A stretch of 64,000 bases of DNA. Origin: Nitrincola salilacus. GTDB taxonomy: Bacteria; Pseudomonadota; Gammaproteobacteria; Pseudomonadales; Balneatricaceae. This document shows positions 26,763 to 35,923 of the stretch, in pieces; position 1 is the stretch's first letter; the number at the start of each line of letters is the position of its first letter. The notes under the pieces are model-generated. The model worked only from the letters and a program-made list of their open reading frames with translations, ran no database searches and was not told the origin of the DNA. A program made the position numbers and the translations under genes. The DNA lies in contig NZ_CP176580.1 in assembly GCF_046271865.1 (NCBI RefSeq), positions 3,100,001 to 3,164,000 of the forward strand, written 5' to 3'.

Positions 26763-28405
26763 GCACATCCAGCAATCAGAATATTATTCTTGATAAGAAA
26801 GTTACGTATCTCGCACAGCGCATCGAAGGTCGGCATCATCTCGACCACATCCTGAATATACCCATCTGGTCTGATAAAGAGATAACAAGGGCCGATGATT
26901 CCATGGAAACGCTTCAGCACTTCCCGCGACTCGGAAAAGAAGTAAGAGGATCTGTATGAATAATTATGTGAAGATGGGTGTGGAGAGCAGTTGCCATCTT
27001 CTAAGCAGACATGCAAAAAATTGACGTGTCTCTGCATAAACTGTGGAATATCAGGTGGTGCACCCTCAACACCATATCCGACAACCAAAAACTTATCTGA
27101 GCCGAGAAGCTCATACAACCCCACAGGTTTACCGAGGTTGATCAGAGTCAGGTTGCCAATACGACTTCCGCGGCGCACTTTGACATCTGCAAACCAGCGC
27201 ATCCGGCCCTCGCAATAATCATGCCCCAGGCCTGAAAAGTTCATCACCTGGGCCTTGTTGACCGGTTTTAGACGCCCCAGCAAAGGAATCATTCGGTCTC
27301 TGATCAGTGACTTGACCGGGTGGGAAGATGTGAAAAAACGATGCAACTGATCTGTTTGCTTCAGCACTTTGGCTGCTATTGATCGTCGCTCCTGCTGATA
27401 GCTTTGAAAGAGAACCTCTTCCGAATGTCCCTTACATACCAGAGACAACTTCCATGCGAGATTGAACGCATCCTGAATACCCAGATTAATCCCATGTCCG
27501 CAAATCGGACTATGTATATGGCAGGCATTTCCTGCCAGTAACACTCGGCCTTTGAAGTAGTCATCCGCTATTCGTTCAGCCAGTGAGGCTTCAGAAATCC
27601 AGTGAATATCGTGAAAACGCAAATGCGCCTGATTCACTTGCTGTAATCGATGCTTAAGAAGTGTCTCCAGATCCTCGCGGGTGTCAGCATTAGCCTCCCC
27701 ACCAATAGCTACGACAACCCGATGCAGGCCACCAGGCAGCGGAAACAGCATGATATAGCCTTTCGCCGTCAGATACGTATGCCCCTGCTCCAGATCTTCG
27801 ACTGCTGCCCCCCCAGTCCTGTCAAGCACACCATCACATACCAGAAAGCGATTATCATCGGTTTTTCCGACAAACGGAGTGCCTATCAGTGCACGAACGT
27901 GGCTGTTCTTACCATCACAACCAACCAAATATAGATAGGACTCCTGACTGACTCGCCCGAGATGACTGAGTTCTGCACAAACACTGCACTCATTCTGCTT
28001 TAGCGTCTGCAATTCAGTTTGGTACCTTAGATTGCCTCCCAGAGCCAGAAAGCGGAGCTCAAGCAGCCGCTCCAGACGATGTTGCGGGTAGCTGAAAATG
28101 CAGGGATCACCATGAGAATTTAGATGATTGAAGTCATAATTGAGAATGGGCCGTTTCTCTGAATAGATGGTCATCTGATCCACTTGGCTGGCATCAGATC
28201 GTAGCCAGCTACCCAGACCCAGAATATCCAGTAGCTCTACCGTGCGAGGATGCAGACTGAAGGCGCTGGATTGCTGTAGGCGTTGCTGATGCCTCTCTAT
28301 TATGCTGCAACTGATACCATAGGTCCGCAGCAGGCAACCCAGTGCTAAACCGACTGGCCCGGCACCAACAATTAAAACCTCCCTCCCCTCTGTCACTTCA
28401 GGCAC
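26744..28405 (-). CDS. Group A FAD-dependent aromatic monooxygenase
   Basis: The 553-residue protein resembles PheA/TfdB and 3-(3-hydroxyphenyl)propionate hydroxylases, which hydroxylate phenolic rings with NAD(P)H and O2. The Rossmann motif GAGPVGLALG is at residues 14-23. A mid motif VGCDGKNSHVRALIG is present, followed by a second FAD site, GRVLLAGNACHIHSPICGHG, then GINLGIQDAFNLAWKL. In the usual motif GDAAH the Asp contacts the FAD ribityl chain; here it is Asn. A C-terminal thioredoxin-like domain follows. Because of the Asn, activity is uncertain. The substrate is unknown. Confidence 0.82.
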   Translation of the reverse strand: MPEVTEGREVLIVGAGPVGLALGCLLRTYGISCSIIERHQQRLQQSSAFSLHPRTVELLDILGLGSWLRSDASQVDQMTIYSEKRPILNYDFNHLNSHGDPCIFSYPQHRLERLLELRFLALGGNLRYQTELQTLKQNECSVCAELSHLGRVSQESYLYLVGCDGKNSHVRALIGTPFVGKTDDNRFLVCDGVLDRTGGAAVEDLEQGHTYLTAKGYIMLFPLPGGLHRVVVAIGGEANADTREDLETLLKHRLQQVNQAHLRFHDIHWISEASLAERIADDYFKGRVLLAGNACHIHSPICGHGINLGIQDAFNLAWKLSLVCKGHSEEVLFQSYQQERRSIAAKVLKQTDQLHRFFTSSHPVKSLIRDRMIPLLGRLKPVNKAQVMNFSGLGHDYCEGRMRWFADVKVRRGSRIGNLTLINLGKPVGLYELLGSDKFLVVGYGVEGAPPDIPQFMQRHVNFLHVCLEDGNCSPHPSSHNYSYRSSYFFSESREVLKRFHGIIGPCYLFIRPDGYIQDVVEMMPTFDALCEIRNFLIKNNILIAGCAHSTRG

Positions 28406-28626
28406 TCGCTGCTATTTACCTGCCCATTTCCTCTCACCAAAACTCTGAATGACATGCTCTACATCCTTGGTGATTTGAATGATCATCTTATAATTAAATA
28501 TGTCCTCCGATTATATCAAACAAGCGTTTTAATAATATTTCTTTATTTGAAAAACGGTTTTTACTGAATAATTTATTCAGGAGGAAGGTAGAAAGTGGGG
28601 TGCAGGTCAAAAGAGGTATGAATTTT

Positions 28627-29589
28627 TCAGGGAATAGCAGGTCTTCTCAACAACAAGCGCCAGCGACTGACCAACAACGCGCCAAAGATCAGACAACAGC
28701 CAAACAGTTGGATCACGGTCATGGTTTCAGCAAACCAGAATACACCCAACAGACTGGTCCAGACCGGCTCCAGCGTCATGATCACGGCTGCATGACTGAC
28801 AGGCGCCATCCCCTGCGCCTTGACCTGGATGAAAAATCGCATGCAGGTACCTATCACGATGCTGGCCAGCAACCAACCAATCACGGCGCTCCCGGGCACT
28901 TCGGGCGTGGGTTCAAGCAACAGTGACAGAGCCAGCGCCAACAACCCTGTCACCCCCAGTTGGATAGCAGTCAGTGGCAACGCCGGCAGCCGTGCCGCAT
29001 AACGGCTGTTGAGGTTGAAATGCAGCGAGAAGACCACTGCCGCCCCCAGGAAGTATAGATCCGACAACGAGAGTGAAAAGCCGCCTTCAAGCCTCAGACA
29101 AGCCAACCCGGCCAGAGCGATCACCACTGCCACCCAGGTACTGCGTGCCGTAGGCGCACCAAACAGCACCTTGCCGACAATTGGGATCAGCACTACCCCT
29201 AAGCTGGTCAGAAAAGCACCGATACCCATGTTCTCAGTATGCTGCAGCCCCATGATCCACAGGCACATGGCCAATCCCATAACCACGCCAGTGAGCAAAG
29301 CACGCCGCCACGACTCTGCAGCCAGATGGCGCAAACCCGTCCAGCCGGGTACAGCGAGAATCAAGCTGGCACAGAGAAAGCGAACGCCAATAAAAAAGAG
29401 TGGCGCCATTCCCAACAATGCTTCACGCGAAAATACCCAACCCAGCCCCGCCAGCAACGTGACAAGAACCAGCAGAAGATCGGAGCGCCAGGAACCCTGC
29501 GTCATCATTAAATCAGATCCAAAAAAGGCTGGTGGGATAGGTTTCAGGGCTGACCTTACATAAGCGACTTGCGGTTTAAAAGCGCTCAT
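28627..29589 (-). CDS. EamA/DMT-family transporter
   Basis: The 320-residue inner-membrane protein has ten hydrophobic segments in two EamA repeats (for example LLVLVTLLAGLGWVFSREAL and AVVFSLHFNLNSRYAARLP), as in drug/metabolite exporters. An alternative ATG about 27 codons downstream (MMTQGSWR) would place the first membrane helix at the N-terminus and may be the true start. It lies 23 bases after the next DMT gene on the same strand, so the two are probably co-transcribed. The substrate is unknown; amino acid or metabolite efflux is common in this family. Confidence 0.82.
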   Translation of the reverse strand: MSAFKPQVAYVRSALKPIPPAFFGSDLMMTQGSWRSDLLLVLVTLLAGLGWVFSREALLGMAPLFFIGVRFLCASLILAVPGWTGLRHLAAESWRRALLTGVVMGLAMCLWIMGLQHTENMGIGAFLTSLGVVLIPIVGKVLFGAPTARSTWVAVVIALAGLACLRLEGGFSLSLSDLYFLGAAVVFSLHFNLNSRYAARLPALPLTAIQLGVTGLLALALSLLLEPTPEVPGSAVIGWLLASIVIGTCMRFFIQVKAQGMAPVSHAAVIMTLEPVWTSLLGVFWFAETMTVIQLFGCCLIFGALLVSRWRLLLRRPAIP

Positions 29590-29612
29590 TCACAACCCTG
29601 CACAGTAATCAC

Positions 29613-30551
29613 TCAGGACTGATACCTTTCGCTCGGTGCTTTCGGGGCAGAGAGTTGAAAGATCACAGTGCCCAGCAACACCAGTGTTGCTGCCAGTGCC
29701 AGATTAGACGGTGCCGCCTCACCCAGAGCGGTAATGGCTATCAATGTACCAACCACGGCAGCCACTATACCGATCTGACTGAGATAAACTGGCCCCGCCA
29801 TTTTTTGCAGCACAAAGTAAAAGAGATAGAGAACCGAAAACACAAAGATCTCCAGCAACAGCAACTTTATCACTTCAGGGCTCTGCACCAACTCCGGCAA
29901 TCTGCCCGGCTCAAAATACAGTACAAATGGCAGAAGAGATAACACAGCACCCAGCATCATCAGTGCCGCCAGATAGATTGGAGAGGTACCTGCAGGCCAG
30001 CGCAGGGTTCGGAAAATGTTACCTGCAGCCAATGCAACAGGCATCGCCAGCACCAGAATCACCCAGCCGGTTGTCCCCTCCAGATCCATCGCCTTGCCCG
30101 TCGCCAGCAGCACACCTCCACTCAGTCCGAGCAGTACGCCCAGCAAACGCAATCCACGGGCTACCTCCATTCGCAGTATCACAGCCATCAACCAGGTCAG
30201 CAAAATGGGGAAGGCAAAGCTCATGGAGAGAAACCCTGCTCCAACATGCCGCACCGCCATAAATCCCAGTGCATTCGGCAGTGCCAGCAGTGCACCGGTC
30301 ACTAATGCATACTCCACCACACGATAGTTGATAGCAGCCAGTTTACCCATGCAGGCTGCCAATCCGAGCAACACCACGCCGGTGAACAGCAGTGCCACCA
30401 TCAGAAAACTCAGACGTGGTGCACCAGCCGAATCTGCCAGTTTGGCTACCACCAGTGAAAGCGCCAGAAAGCTCCCCACGAGCAACAGACAGGCAAACGC
30501 CTTGAGCCCTGCACTCTGGCTACCCCTGCCTATTGCATGCAACTTGTCCAT
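29613..30551 (-). CDS. EamA/DMT-family transporter
   Basis: The 312-residue protein has about ten membrane segments with two EamA units (KAFACLLLVGSFLALSLVVA, and later GPVYLSQIGIVAAVVGTLIA near the end). It belongs to the drug/metabolite exporter superfamily, inner membrane. It is the first gene of a two-transporter unit with 28627-29589. The sequence is related to, but clearly different from, its partner, so the pair may work together or on different compounds. The upstream 220 bases hold an AT-rich promoter region with no clear regulator site. Confidence 0.8.
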   Translation of the reverse strand: MDKLHAIGRGSQSAGLKAFACLLLVGSFLALSLVVAKLADSAGAPRLSFLMVALLFTGVVLLGLAACMGKLAAINYRVVEYALVTGALLALPNALGFMAVRHVGAGFLSMSFAFPILLTWLMAVILRMEVARGLRLLGVLLGLSGGVLLATGKAMDLEGTTGWVILVLAMPVALAAGNIFRTLRWPAGTSPIYLAALMMLGAVLSLLPFVLYFEPGRLPELVQSPEVIKLLLLEIFVFSVLYLFYFVLQKMAGPVYLSQIGIVAAVVGTLIAITALGEAAPSNLALAATLVLLGTVIFQLSAPKAPSERYQS

Positions 30552-30775
30552 TATCTACTCCCATTATTGATAGCACATTTGGATACGTAACTTTCGATTC
30601 GTATCTTCTTGAGCCATCATATCTTCATAAAAAGTATCTTATAAGAAAGATAAATATATCTTAGTATCAAGATAAATGGAAAGCAATGAACAGAGTCAAT
30701 TTTTACTGTCAGCTAAGGGCCTGAGCAGATGATGCAACTGGTTCGGTTACCTGTAGAAGTGATTGCTCGTATGGG
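30552..30775. other. Intergenic region between the DMT pair and bolA
   Basis: No gene is visible. The first 130 bases are AT-rich, with repeated GATA/TATC-like words (ATCTTATAAGAAAGAT and similar) that may form the promoter of the transporter pair. Confidence 0.35.
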
Positions 30776-31090
30776 TCAATCCCCTTTCGAACCACCCCGG
30801 CAGTTCGGCGAGTCTGGTACCCGGTCTTGTGCCGTAACCCACTCCTCGGGAGTAAACAGATGCATGGTCAGGGCATGGATAGGATTCTGCATCAGGTCGG
30901 ACAAGTGCCCATAGATCAACTGATGCCGGCGAACCTTATTCAGATTCGCAAAATCGGGGCTGACCAGGGTCAGTTTGAAGTGACTTTCGGTGGCAGGACC
31001 CGAGTGCATATGGCTCTCGTTTTCGAGGTTGAACACCTCGACCTGCATCGTTTGTGTGAGTAGCTGTTCGATTCGTTGTGCTGTACTCAT
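30776..31090 (-). CDS. bolA: BolA-family protein
   Basis: The 104-residue protein has the BolA fold. It shows RIEQLLTQTMQVEVFNLENE, HMHSGPATESHFKLTLVSP, then RHQLIYGHLSDLMQNPIHAL, with the conserved His residues used to bind an iron-sulfur cluster with a monothiol glutaredoxin. BolA proteins are cytosolic and affect morphology and iron homeostasis. The C-terminal tail after TPEEW is variable. The gene is divergent from 31207-31857. Confidence 0.92.
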   Translation of the reverse strand: MSTAQRIEQLLTQTMQVEVFNLENESHMHSGPATESHFKLTLVSPDFANLNKVRRHQLIYGHLSDLMQNPIHALTMHLFTPEEWVTAQDRVPDSPNCRGGSKGD

Positions 31091-31206
31091 CTCGCGTCCT
31101 CGGCAGGACTGTTATCATCCCGCCTGTTCTGTATACTGTGATCGTTATTTGCCGGTCATTTTACCCCACAACCGGTTCGTGTGCTGCAAGGATAAAAAGT
31201 TAAATC

Positions 31207-31857
31207 ATGATCATCCGTGTACTTCCGGAGCTGGAAAACCGTGAGCAATGGCTGGCCTTCATGCGCCGCGACATGCCCTACTGCCTGGTGGAAAATCCTG
31301 AATGCATGCTCGATTTTCAGACTACCTTCCTGCAACTGACCCTTTTTCCTCAGACCAGTGACCCGGTCCGCTACACACTTGGCTCCCGGCGTTCAATGGA
31401 ACCTGCCTGGAATCTGATAAAGGGGTGTGGCTGGCGTCTGTCGGTGGTGCTGGAAGGGGTGAAAAAGCTGGATTTCAGCAGTAATGTGCGCGACAACCAT
31501 CTGCTGCAACTTCAGGGAGAGCTCACGGCACGCAAGTCCTTTCCAAGGGATCGCCATATGATTGCTCCCTCTGCCAGTGGCTTGCTGCATCCGGTAGCTC
31601 AGTATCCTGAGAGCTGGGATCATCAACTGGTGAGCCGCCTGCTCGCCAACCGACAATACCGCGCCTTGCAATTGAATCTGGCCGAACACCATGCACCTGA
31701 GCAGGTGATGTTGTCACTGCAGCAGGAACCTCAGCGCTGGCGCATAGAACTGGATGGTCAGCAACTGCACCTGCTGTTGGACGACCAGCCCTATGCCAGT
31801 CTGATACCGCAACCGGGCCCTGCGATCCGCAGATTGCAGAGCACCGGTGTATTTTAG
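31207..31857 (+). CDS. Hypothetical protein, convergent with mksB
   Basis: I do not recognise the family of this 216-residue protein. It has no signal peptide or membrane helix. It is rich in aromatic residues in the first half (LFPQTSDPVRYTLGSRRSME, then AWNLIKGCGWRLSVVLEGVK). The second half is Leu/Gln-rich and probably mixed alpha/beta. Its stop codon abuts the mksB stop with no base between, and it is divergent from bolA. It has no TOPRIM motif, so it is not the missing MksG/JetD nuclease. Confidence 0.7.
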   Translation: MIIRVLPELENREQWLAFMRRDMPYCLVENPECMLDFQTTFLQLTLFPQTSDPVRYTLGSRRSMEPAWNLIKGCGWRLSVVLEGVKKLDFSSNVRDNHLLQLQGELTARKSFPRDRHMIAPSASGLLHPVAQYPESWDHQLVSRLLANRQYRALQLNLAEHHAPEQVMLSLQQEPQRWRIELDGQQLHLLLDDQPYASLIPQPGPAIRRLQSTGVF

Positions 31858-34800
31858 TTAGATCAGCTCGCCCTGCTCCTCGACCACTTCATTCAGCTCA
31901 TCCTCCTCCAGCGCCATGATCTTATAGGGATGATCCGATGCCAGCAGCTCCTTACCCTTCTCGGTCGGGAACTCAACATCGATATCCACGACGCGACCAT
32001 CACGACAGACGTTGATAATCGTATCCATGCAGGAGCTGAGCAGCGAGTATTTCTCATCCGGTGCGGCGATGATGGTCTGCAGACCCAGATCGCTCATGAA
32101 CGCCAGCGAGGTCATGGTGTTTTCGGAATCGAGCTTGTTGAACGCCTCGTCAAACAGTGACAGGCTGAAACCACCGACCGGCTTGCCATCACTGCCCTCT
32201 TTCAGACGATAGGTTGCCCCCAGCGCCGCCGCCATCGCAACATAGAAAGGCACCTGATGCTCACCACCGGAGCCCGTCTTGATACGCTGGGTCAGGGTTG
32301 TCTTGCGGTTACCGTCCAGATCCTTGACCACCAACTCGAAGTTGTAGAAGTTACGGTAATCCTGCAGCAGATTGCTCTCACCTTCACTGCGCAGCACGTC
32401 ATGGATCTTGCTCAGCGCATCACGGTGGCTGTTGTCACCCGTGTTCTGCATATCGAACAGTGAACCGACATTGGCCTGATCCATACGTGTGTAGGCCTCG
32501 ACCAGTTCGAGAATATCCTTCAATTCCGGGTTGGGCATCATCTCGAAGTTGTACATCTCCTTATGGAAGGGACGATTCTTCAGATGACTGTTCAGCTCGC
32601 GGATCAGATCCTTGATCTTGTTGATCTGATCATTCAGGTGCGCAACAAAGTCGGAGCGGAAAGCCGTTTCGGCCTCCATGCGTGCGCGCTCAGCCTTCTG
32701 GGTATAGAGCGCCAGCTCTGAATCCTGCAGCGCGACAACGGTTTCGTTGACATAGCGTTCCAGATCTTCGTGACTGGAATCGGGGCTGATATTATCCAGC
32801 CCCTGATGGCTCATACCACCACCATGGTAGCGCGCCTTGTACTGAGCCACGGCATCGCGCACGCCGTTCTTTTTCTTCTCATGCAGCTGCAGCTCGCTCT
32901 GCGCTTTTTTCGCTGCCTCGAAGATCACACGCTCCAGCTCGCCATCACAGGACTCATCCAGATAATCGCGTTTTTCCTGAGCGGACTGAGCATCAAAATG
33001 GGGGCTCTCTTCACATTTGCTGCGCGCCTGGGCATGTTCGGACAGTTCCCGATCCAGTACTTCGAGTGCGGCATTGTCTTTGATCATGCCAGTGCGTGCT
33101 TTCTGCAGTTTATCCATCAACGATTTCTGACGCGCTTCGAGATTCTTCTGCATCTCGGCCAGCTCGCCTATCCGGCGCTGAATACCTGAATCATCATGGT
33201 TACGCAGATCAACGATCGCCTGCTGATAGCCCTCTATCTCACTGTTGAGCTGCTCACGCTGAGTAACCAGATCAAATACACGCTCGTTGATCTGAGTCAG
33301 CGCGCTGGACATGTTGATCAGCGAGTCACGCAGTTTTTCCAGCGTCTCATGCTGCTGCCCCAGGGTGGTGAACTCGACGATCAGCTCATCGACCTGTTTG
33401 CCCTGCAGCGCCAGTTGATCGCCACGACGCCTGATACCCATTATCGGGCTCAGCTCGTTGATCGAGGTGGTGGAGCCTTCCGTCTGCAGCATGCAGTCAT
33501 AGGTCAACGCACGCTCATGACGCAGCAGCTCGTTTTCTGTTTCAACTGCCATCACGCCGCCCAGTGCACGGTTCATATAGGCCAGTGCATGGTCGTTATC
33601 GGTTTCGACAAACTGCGACAAAGTGCCAGGTTTGCTGCGGTTCAGCCAATCACCTGACTTAGTGGTGTTGATGATACGGCAACCCTTGAGGTGGCGACCC
33701 TTACGACGATACAGGGTGATCGCTTCCTTGACGCGATCCGGTGCCACCACCAGTGCTTCACGGCGTGCGCCGAGGAAGGACTCAATGGCGATACGCCACT
33801 TGTCTTCGGTGATATCCACCAGCTCACAAATGGGAGTCGATTCGATACCGTATTCAGACAACAGATCCATCAGCTCTCGTGTGTTGTGCCGTACCGGAGC
33901 ACGCCCCTGCTGCAGCTGCTCCACGGCGCTTTTCTGGCTCTGAATCTGAGTGCGCAGCTCATTGATGCGGATCACCGATTCTTCGAAGCGGCGCGCCACT
34001 GCGCGCCTGACCGGATCAATCTGTTCACGCAACTGTGCCAGATTGTTATCCACCTCGACCGGCGACTGCGGCCACTGATCGGCCAGCAGATTTTCACCGG
34101 AGCGCCAGAGTTCTGCCGACTGCTCCACGATAGGGCGGAATTTTTCAGGCAGCAACTGCAACTGCTTGGCGAAGCCGACATTTGTGCGCATCAGGTTATA
34201 AACCTGCTGGATCTTATCCTTCACCACCGATTGTTCGTGCTGACGCGAACGGATAGTGGACTCCAGCGCATTTACCTTGTGCGCTGAGTCGGAGTTGTTC
34301 AGTTCGGCGCGAGAGTTAGCCAGATCCTGCATCGTCTGGTTGAGTTGTTCGCTGTTACCAGCCAACTCCTCCTGCAGCTGCCCCTCCTGCTCGGTGAAGT
34401 TTTCCAGCCGCTCAGCTGATTCCTCTTTTTTCAGATCGGCATGTTCAAAACGGCTCTCATGAACAACCCACTCATACTCCACCGCATTCTTGACGTTACG
34501 GCTGATACCACGGCACAGCTCCTGAACCTTTTCCAGCTCGCCGATGCGGTCAGACACTTCGCGTGTCTTCTGTTCCATCGCCCGATACTCATCCAGCGAC
34601 TTGCGGAACGCACCGACATGCACGATGTTCTCATCCAGTACAAACTCACGGATAAAGCGGGTCGGGCTGTCGATCGGCACAAACTTGATCGCGTTCTTGA
34701 AGTTTTTGATGAATTTTTCATCATCGTTCGGCATCTGTGGATCATGGCTCAGATGCGTCACCATCTCGCGCACGAAGCGGCTGGCACGCTTTTCCAGCAC

Positions 34801-35301
34801 CATATCCGGGCTCTGCTTCAGCAGATTTTCGCGCACCTCCTGCCAGGGTCTCGGCATGCGGCCGGAGCCCTCCTTGTAGGAGAAGTCATCCAGACTGACA
34901 GAAAAGTCCGGCAGGATGAAACGACCCAGAATCTCCTCGTCGGCACTGGCGGTGGATGCACTGATCGCGATCCCGACACAGGACTCTTTTGCCGTTTCGG
35001 TATCGAAGAAGCTCAGCGCCATATAGGTCAAAGAGTCTTCACGCGCATTAACCTTTTTGCCCATATCATCCAGAAAACCCAGACAGTAGGTGCGCAACGA
35101 GCGCTCACTTTTTTCACCCGCCGAAGCGTTGAAGCTCAGATGGCGCTTATGCCCGCCCATCAGGATTGTCTGGACCGCATCCAGCAACGAGGATTTACCC
35201 GAGCCGTTGGGGCCAACAATCGCAACATTGCCCTTGATCGGAATCTCAATCGCACCCAACACATACCAGTTGACCAGCACCATGCGGTTAAGCAGTTTCA
35301 T
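31858..35301 (-). CDS. mksB: SMC-like condensin ATPase MksB (JetC type)
   Basis: The 1147-residue protein is an SMC-type ATPase of the MukB/MksB/JetC group. Walker A is VGPNGSGKSS at residues 29-38. Two long coiled-coil regions flank a hinge in the middle. The C-terminal head has the signature TGSGGEHQVPFYVAMAAAL and Walker B LSLFDEAFNKLD. With MksE and MksF it forms a bacterial condensin that extrudes DNA loops. In Wadjet systems the same three proteins act with JetD against plasmids. The ATG at 35301 has GGAGGAG just upstream and overlaps the end of mksE by 14 bases. Confidence 0.9.
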   Translation of the reverse strand: MKLLNRMVLVNWYVLGAIEIPIKGNVAIVGPNGSGKSSLLDAVQTILMGGHKRHLSFNASAGEKSERSLRTYCLGFLDDMGKKVNAREDSLTYMALSFFDTETAKESCVGIAISASTASADEEILGRFILPDFSVSLDDFSYKEGSGRMPRPWQEVRENLLKQSPDMVLEKRASRFVREMVTHLSHDPQMPNDDEKFIKNFKNAIKFVPIDSPTRFIREFVLDENIVHVGAFRKSLDEYRAMEQKTREVSDRIGELEKVQELCRGISRNVKNAVEYEWVVHESRFEHADLKKEESAERLENFTEQEGQLQEELAGNSEQLNQTMQDLANSRAELNNSDSAHKVNALESTIRSRQHEQSVVKDKIQQVYNLMRTNVGFAKQLQLLPEKFRPIVEQSAELWRSGENLLADQWPQSPVEVDNNLAQLREQIDPVRRAVARRFEESVIRINELRTQIQSQKSAVEQLQQGRAPVRHNTRELMDLLSEYGIESTPICELVDITEDKWRIAIESFLGARREALVVAPDRVKEAITLYRRKGRHLKGCRIINTTKSGDWLNRSKPGTLSQFVETDNDHALAYMNRALGGVMAVETENELLRHERALTYDCMLQTEGSTTSINELSPIMGIRRRGDQLALQGKQVDELIVEFTTLGQQHETLEKLRDSLINMSSALTQINERVFDLVTQREQLNSEIEGYQQAIVDLRNHDDSGIQRRIGELAEMQKNLEARQKSLMDKLQKARTGMIKDNAALEVLDRELSEHAQARSKCEESPHFDAQSAQEKRDYLDESCDGELERVIFEAAKKAQSELQLHEKKKNGVRDAVAQYKARYHGGGMSHQGLDNISPDSSHEDLERYVNETVVALQDSELALYTQKAERARMEAETAFRSDFVAHLNDQINKIKDLIRELNSHLKNRPFHKEMYNFEMMPNPELKDILELVEAYTRMDQANVGSLFDMQNTGDNSHRDALSKIHDVLRSEGESNLLQDYRNFYNFELVVKDLDGNRKTTLTQRIKTGSGGEHQVPFYVAMAAALGATYRLKEGSDGKPVGGFSLSLFDEAFNKLDSENTMTSLAFMSDLGLQTIIAAPDEKYSLLSSCMDTIINVCRDGRVVDIDVEFPTEKGKELLASDHPYKIMALEEDELNEVVEEQGELI

Positions 35302-35920
35302 CAGTGCTCTCCTCCAGCAGTTCGCTCTCTTCACGTGGTTCAAGATCACACAGGGCTTCGAGCTGACCGATATAGTCCTCGACAACCACCTGGCGAATCA
35401 CCGGGTTTATCCGCAAAGGCAAGTTTTTAGGATCCGTCTCATCCGCTTTGCCACGCTCAATGACCCCATGGCGACTGAACAGCGACACGATCTCTTTCAG
35501 ACGTGTCTCGTTGGGAATCTCCTTACCGGTCAGATTCTCGTACAGACGCAGCAGCTCATCGGTGGTCGTGAAGGCACGGCCATTCTCAACCTCGAAATTC
35601 TCCAGCTTCTGCTCATAGATCTGACGCATGCACAGCATCAGCAGCGACTCATCCAGACGCAGCCGCATCACGCGCTCCTCCCCTTGCGGGAGAATGCCGA
35701 GATAGGCTTCATCCGGCTGATAGACCAGACTCCATCCGATCGCCTCGAACAGATTGCGGAAGTAGTCGACATGGCTGGAGACCAGGAAGTAGCTGTCCCG
35801 ATGCACCGGACGATCAGCATAGAGGAACTGATTGACCAGCAACAGATTGGCAGCATGGATGAAATCATCCGCCTGTACCTGCTCGGTCTTGGATAGAATT
35901 TTCTGCAGATCACCTAACAT
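35288..35920 (-). CDS. mksE: Condensin accessory subunit MksE (JetB type, DUF4194)
   Basis: The 210-residue protein has the tandem winged-helix layout of MksE/JetB, the KITE subunit that dimerises on the kleisin. Features are an N-terminal AANLLLVNQFLYADRPVHRD, then YFRNLFEAIGWSLVYQPDEAY, and a C-terminal acidic tail. It lies three bases after mksF and overlaps mksB by 14 bases. This spacing indicates a single operon in the order F-E-B. Confidence 0.88.
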   Translation of the reverse strand: MLGDLQKILSKTEQVQADDFIHAANLLLVNQFLYADRPVHRDSYFLVSSHVDYFRNLFEAIGWSLVYQPDEAYLGILPQGEERVMRLRLDESLLMLCMRQIYEQKLENFEVENGRAFTTTDELLRLYENLTGKEIPNETRLKEIVSLFSRHGVIERGKADETDPKNLPLRINPVIRQVVVEDYIGQLEALCDLEPREESELLEESTDETA

Positions 35921-35923
35921 GGA

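Noticed and set aside
31207..31857. JetD/MksG nuclease of a Wadjet system
   Set aside because: The gene is on the opposite strand, encodes only 216 residues, and shows no TOPRIM acidic motif.
34441..35430. Long open frame on the plus strand opposite mksB/mksE
   Set aside because: It lies fully antisense to strongly conserved genes, has no ribosome site, and its product looks like codon-shadow sequence rich in His, Gln and Arg.
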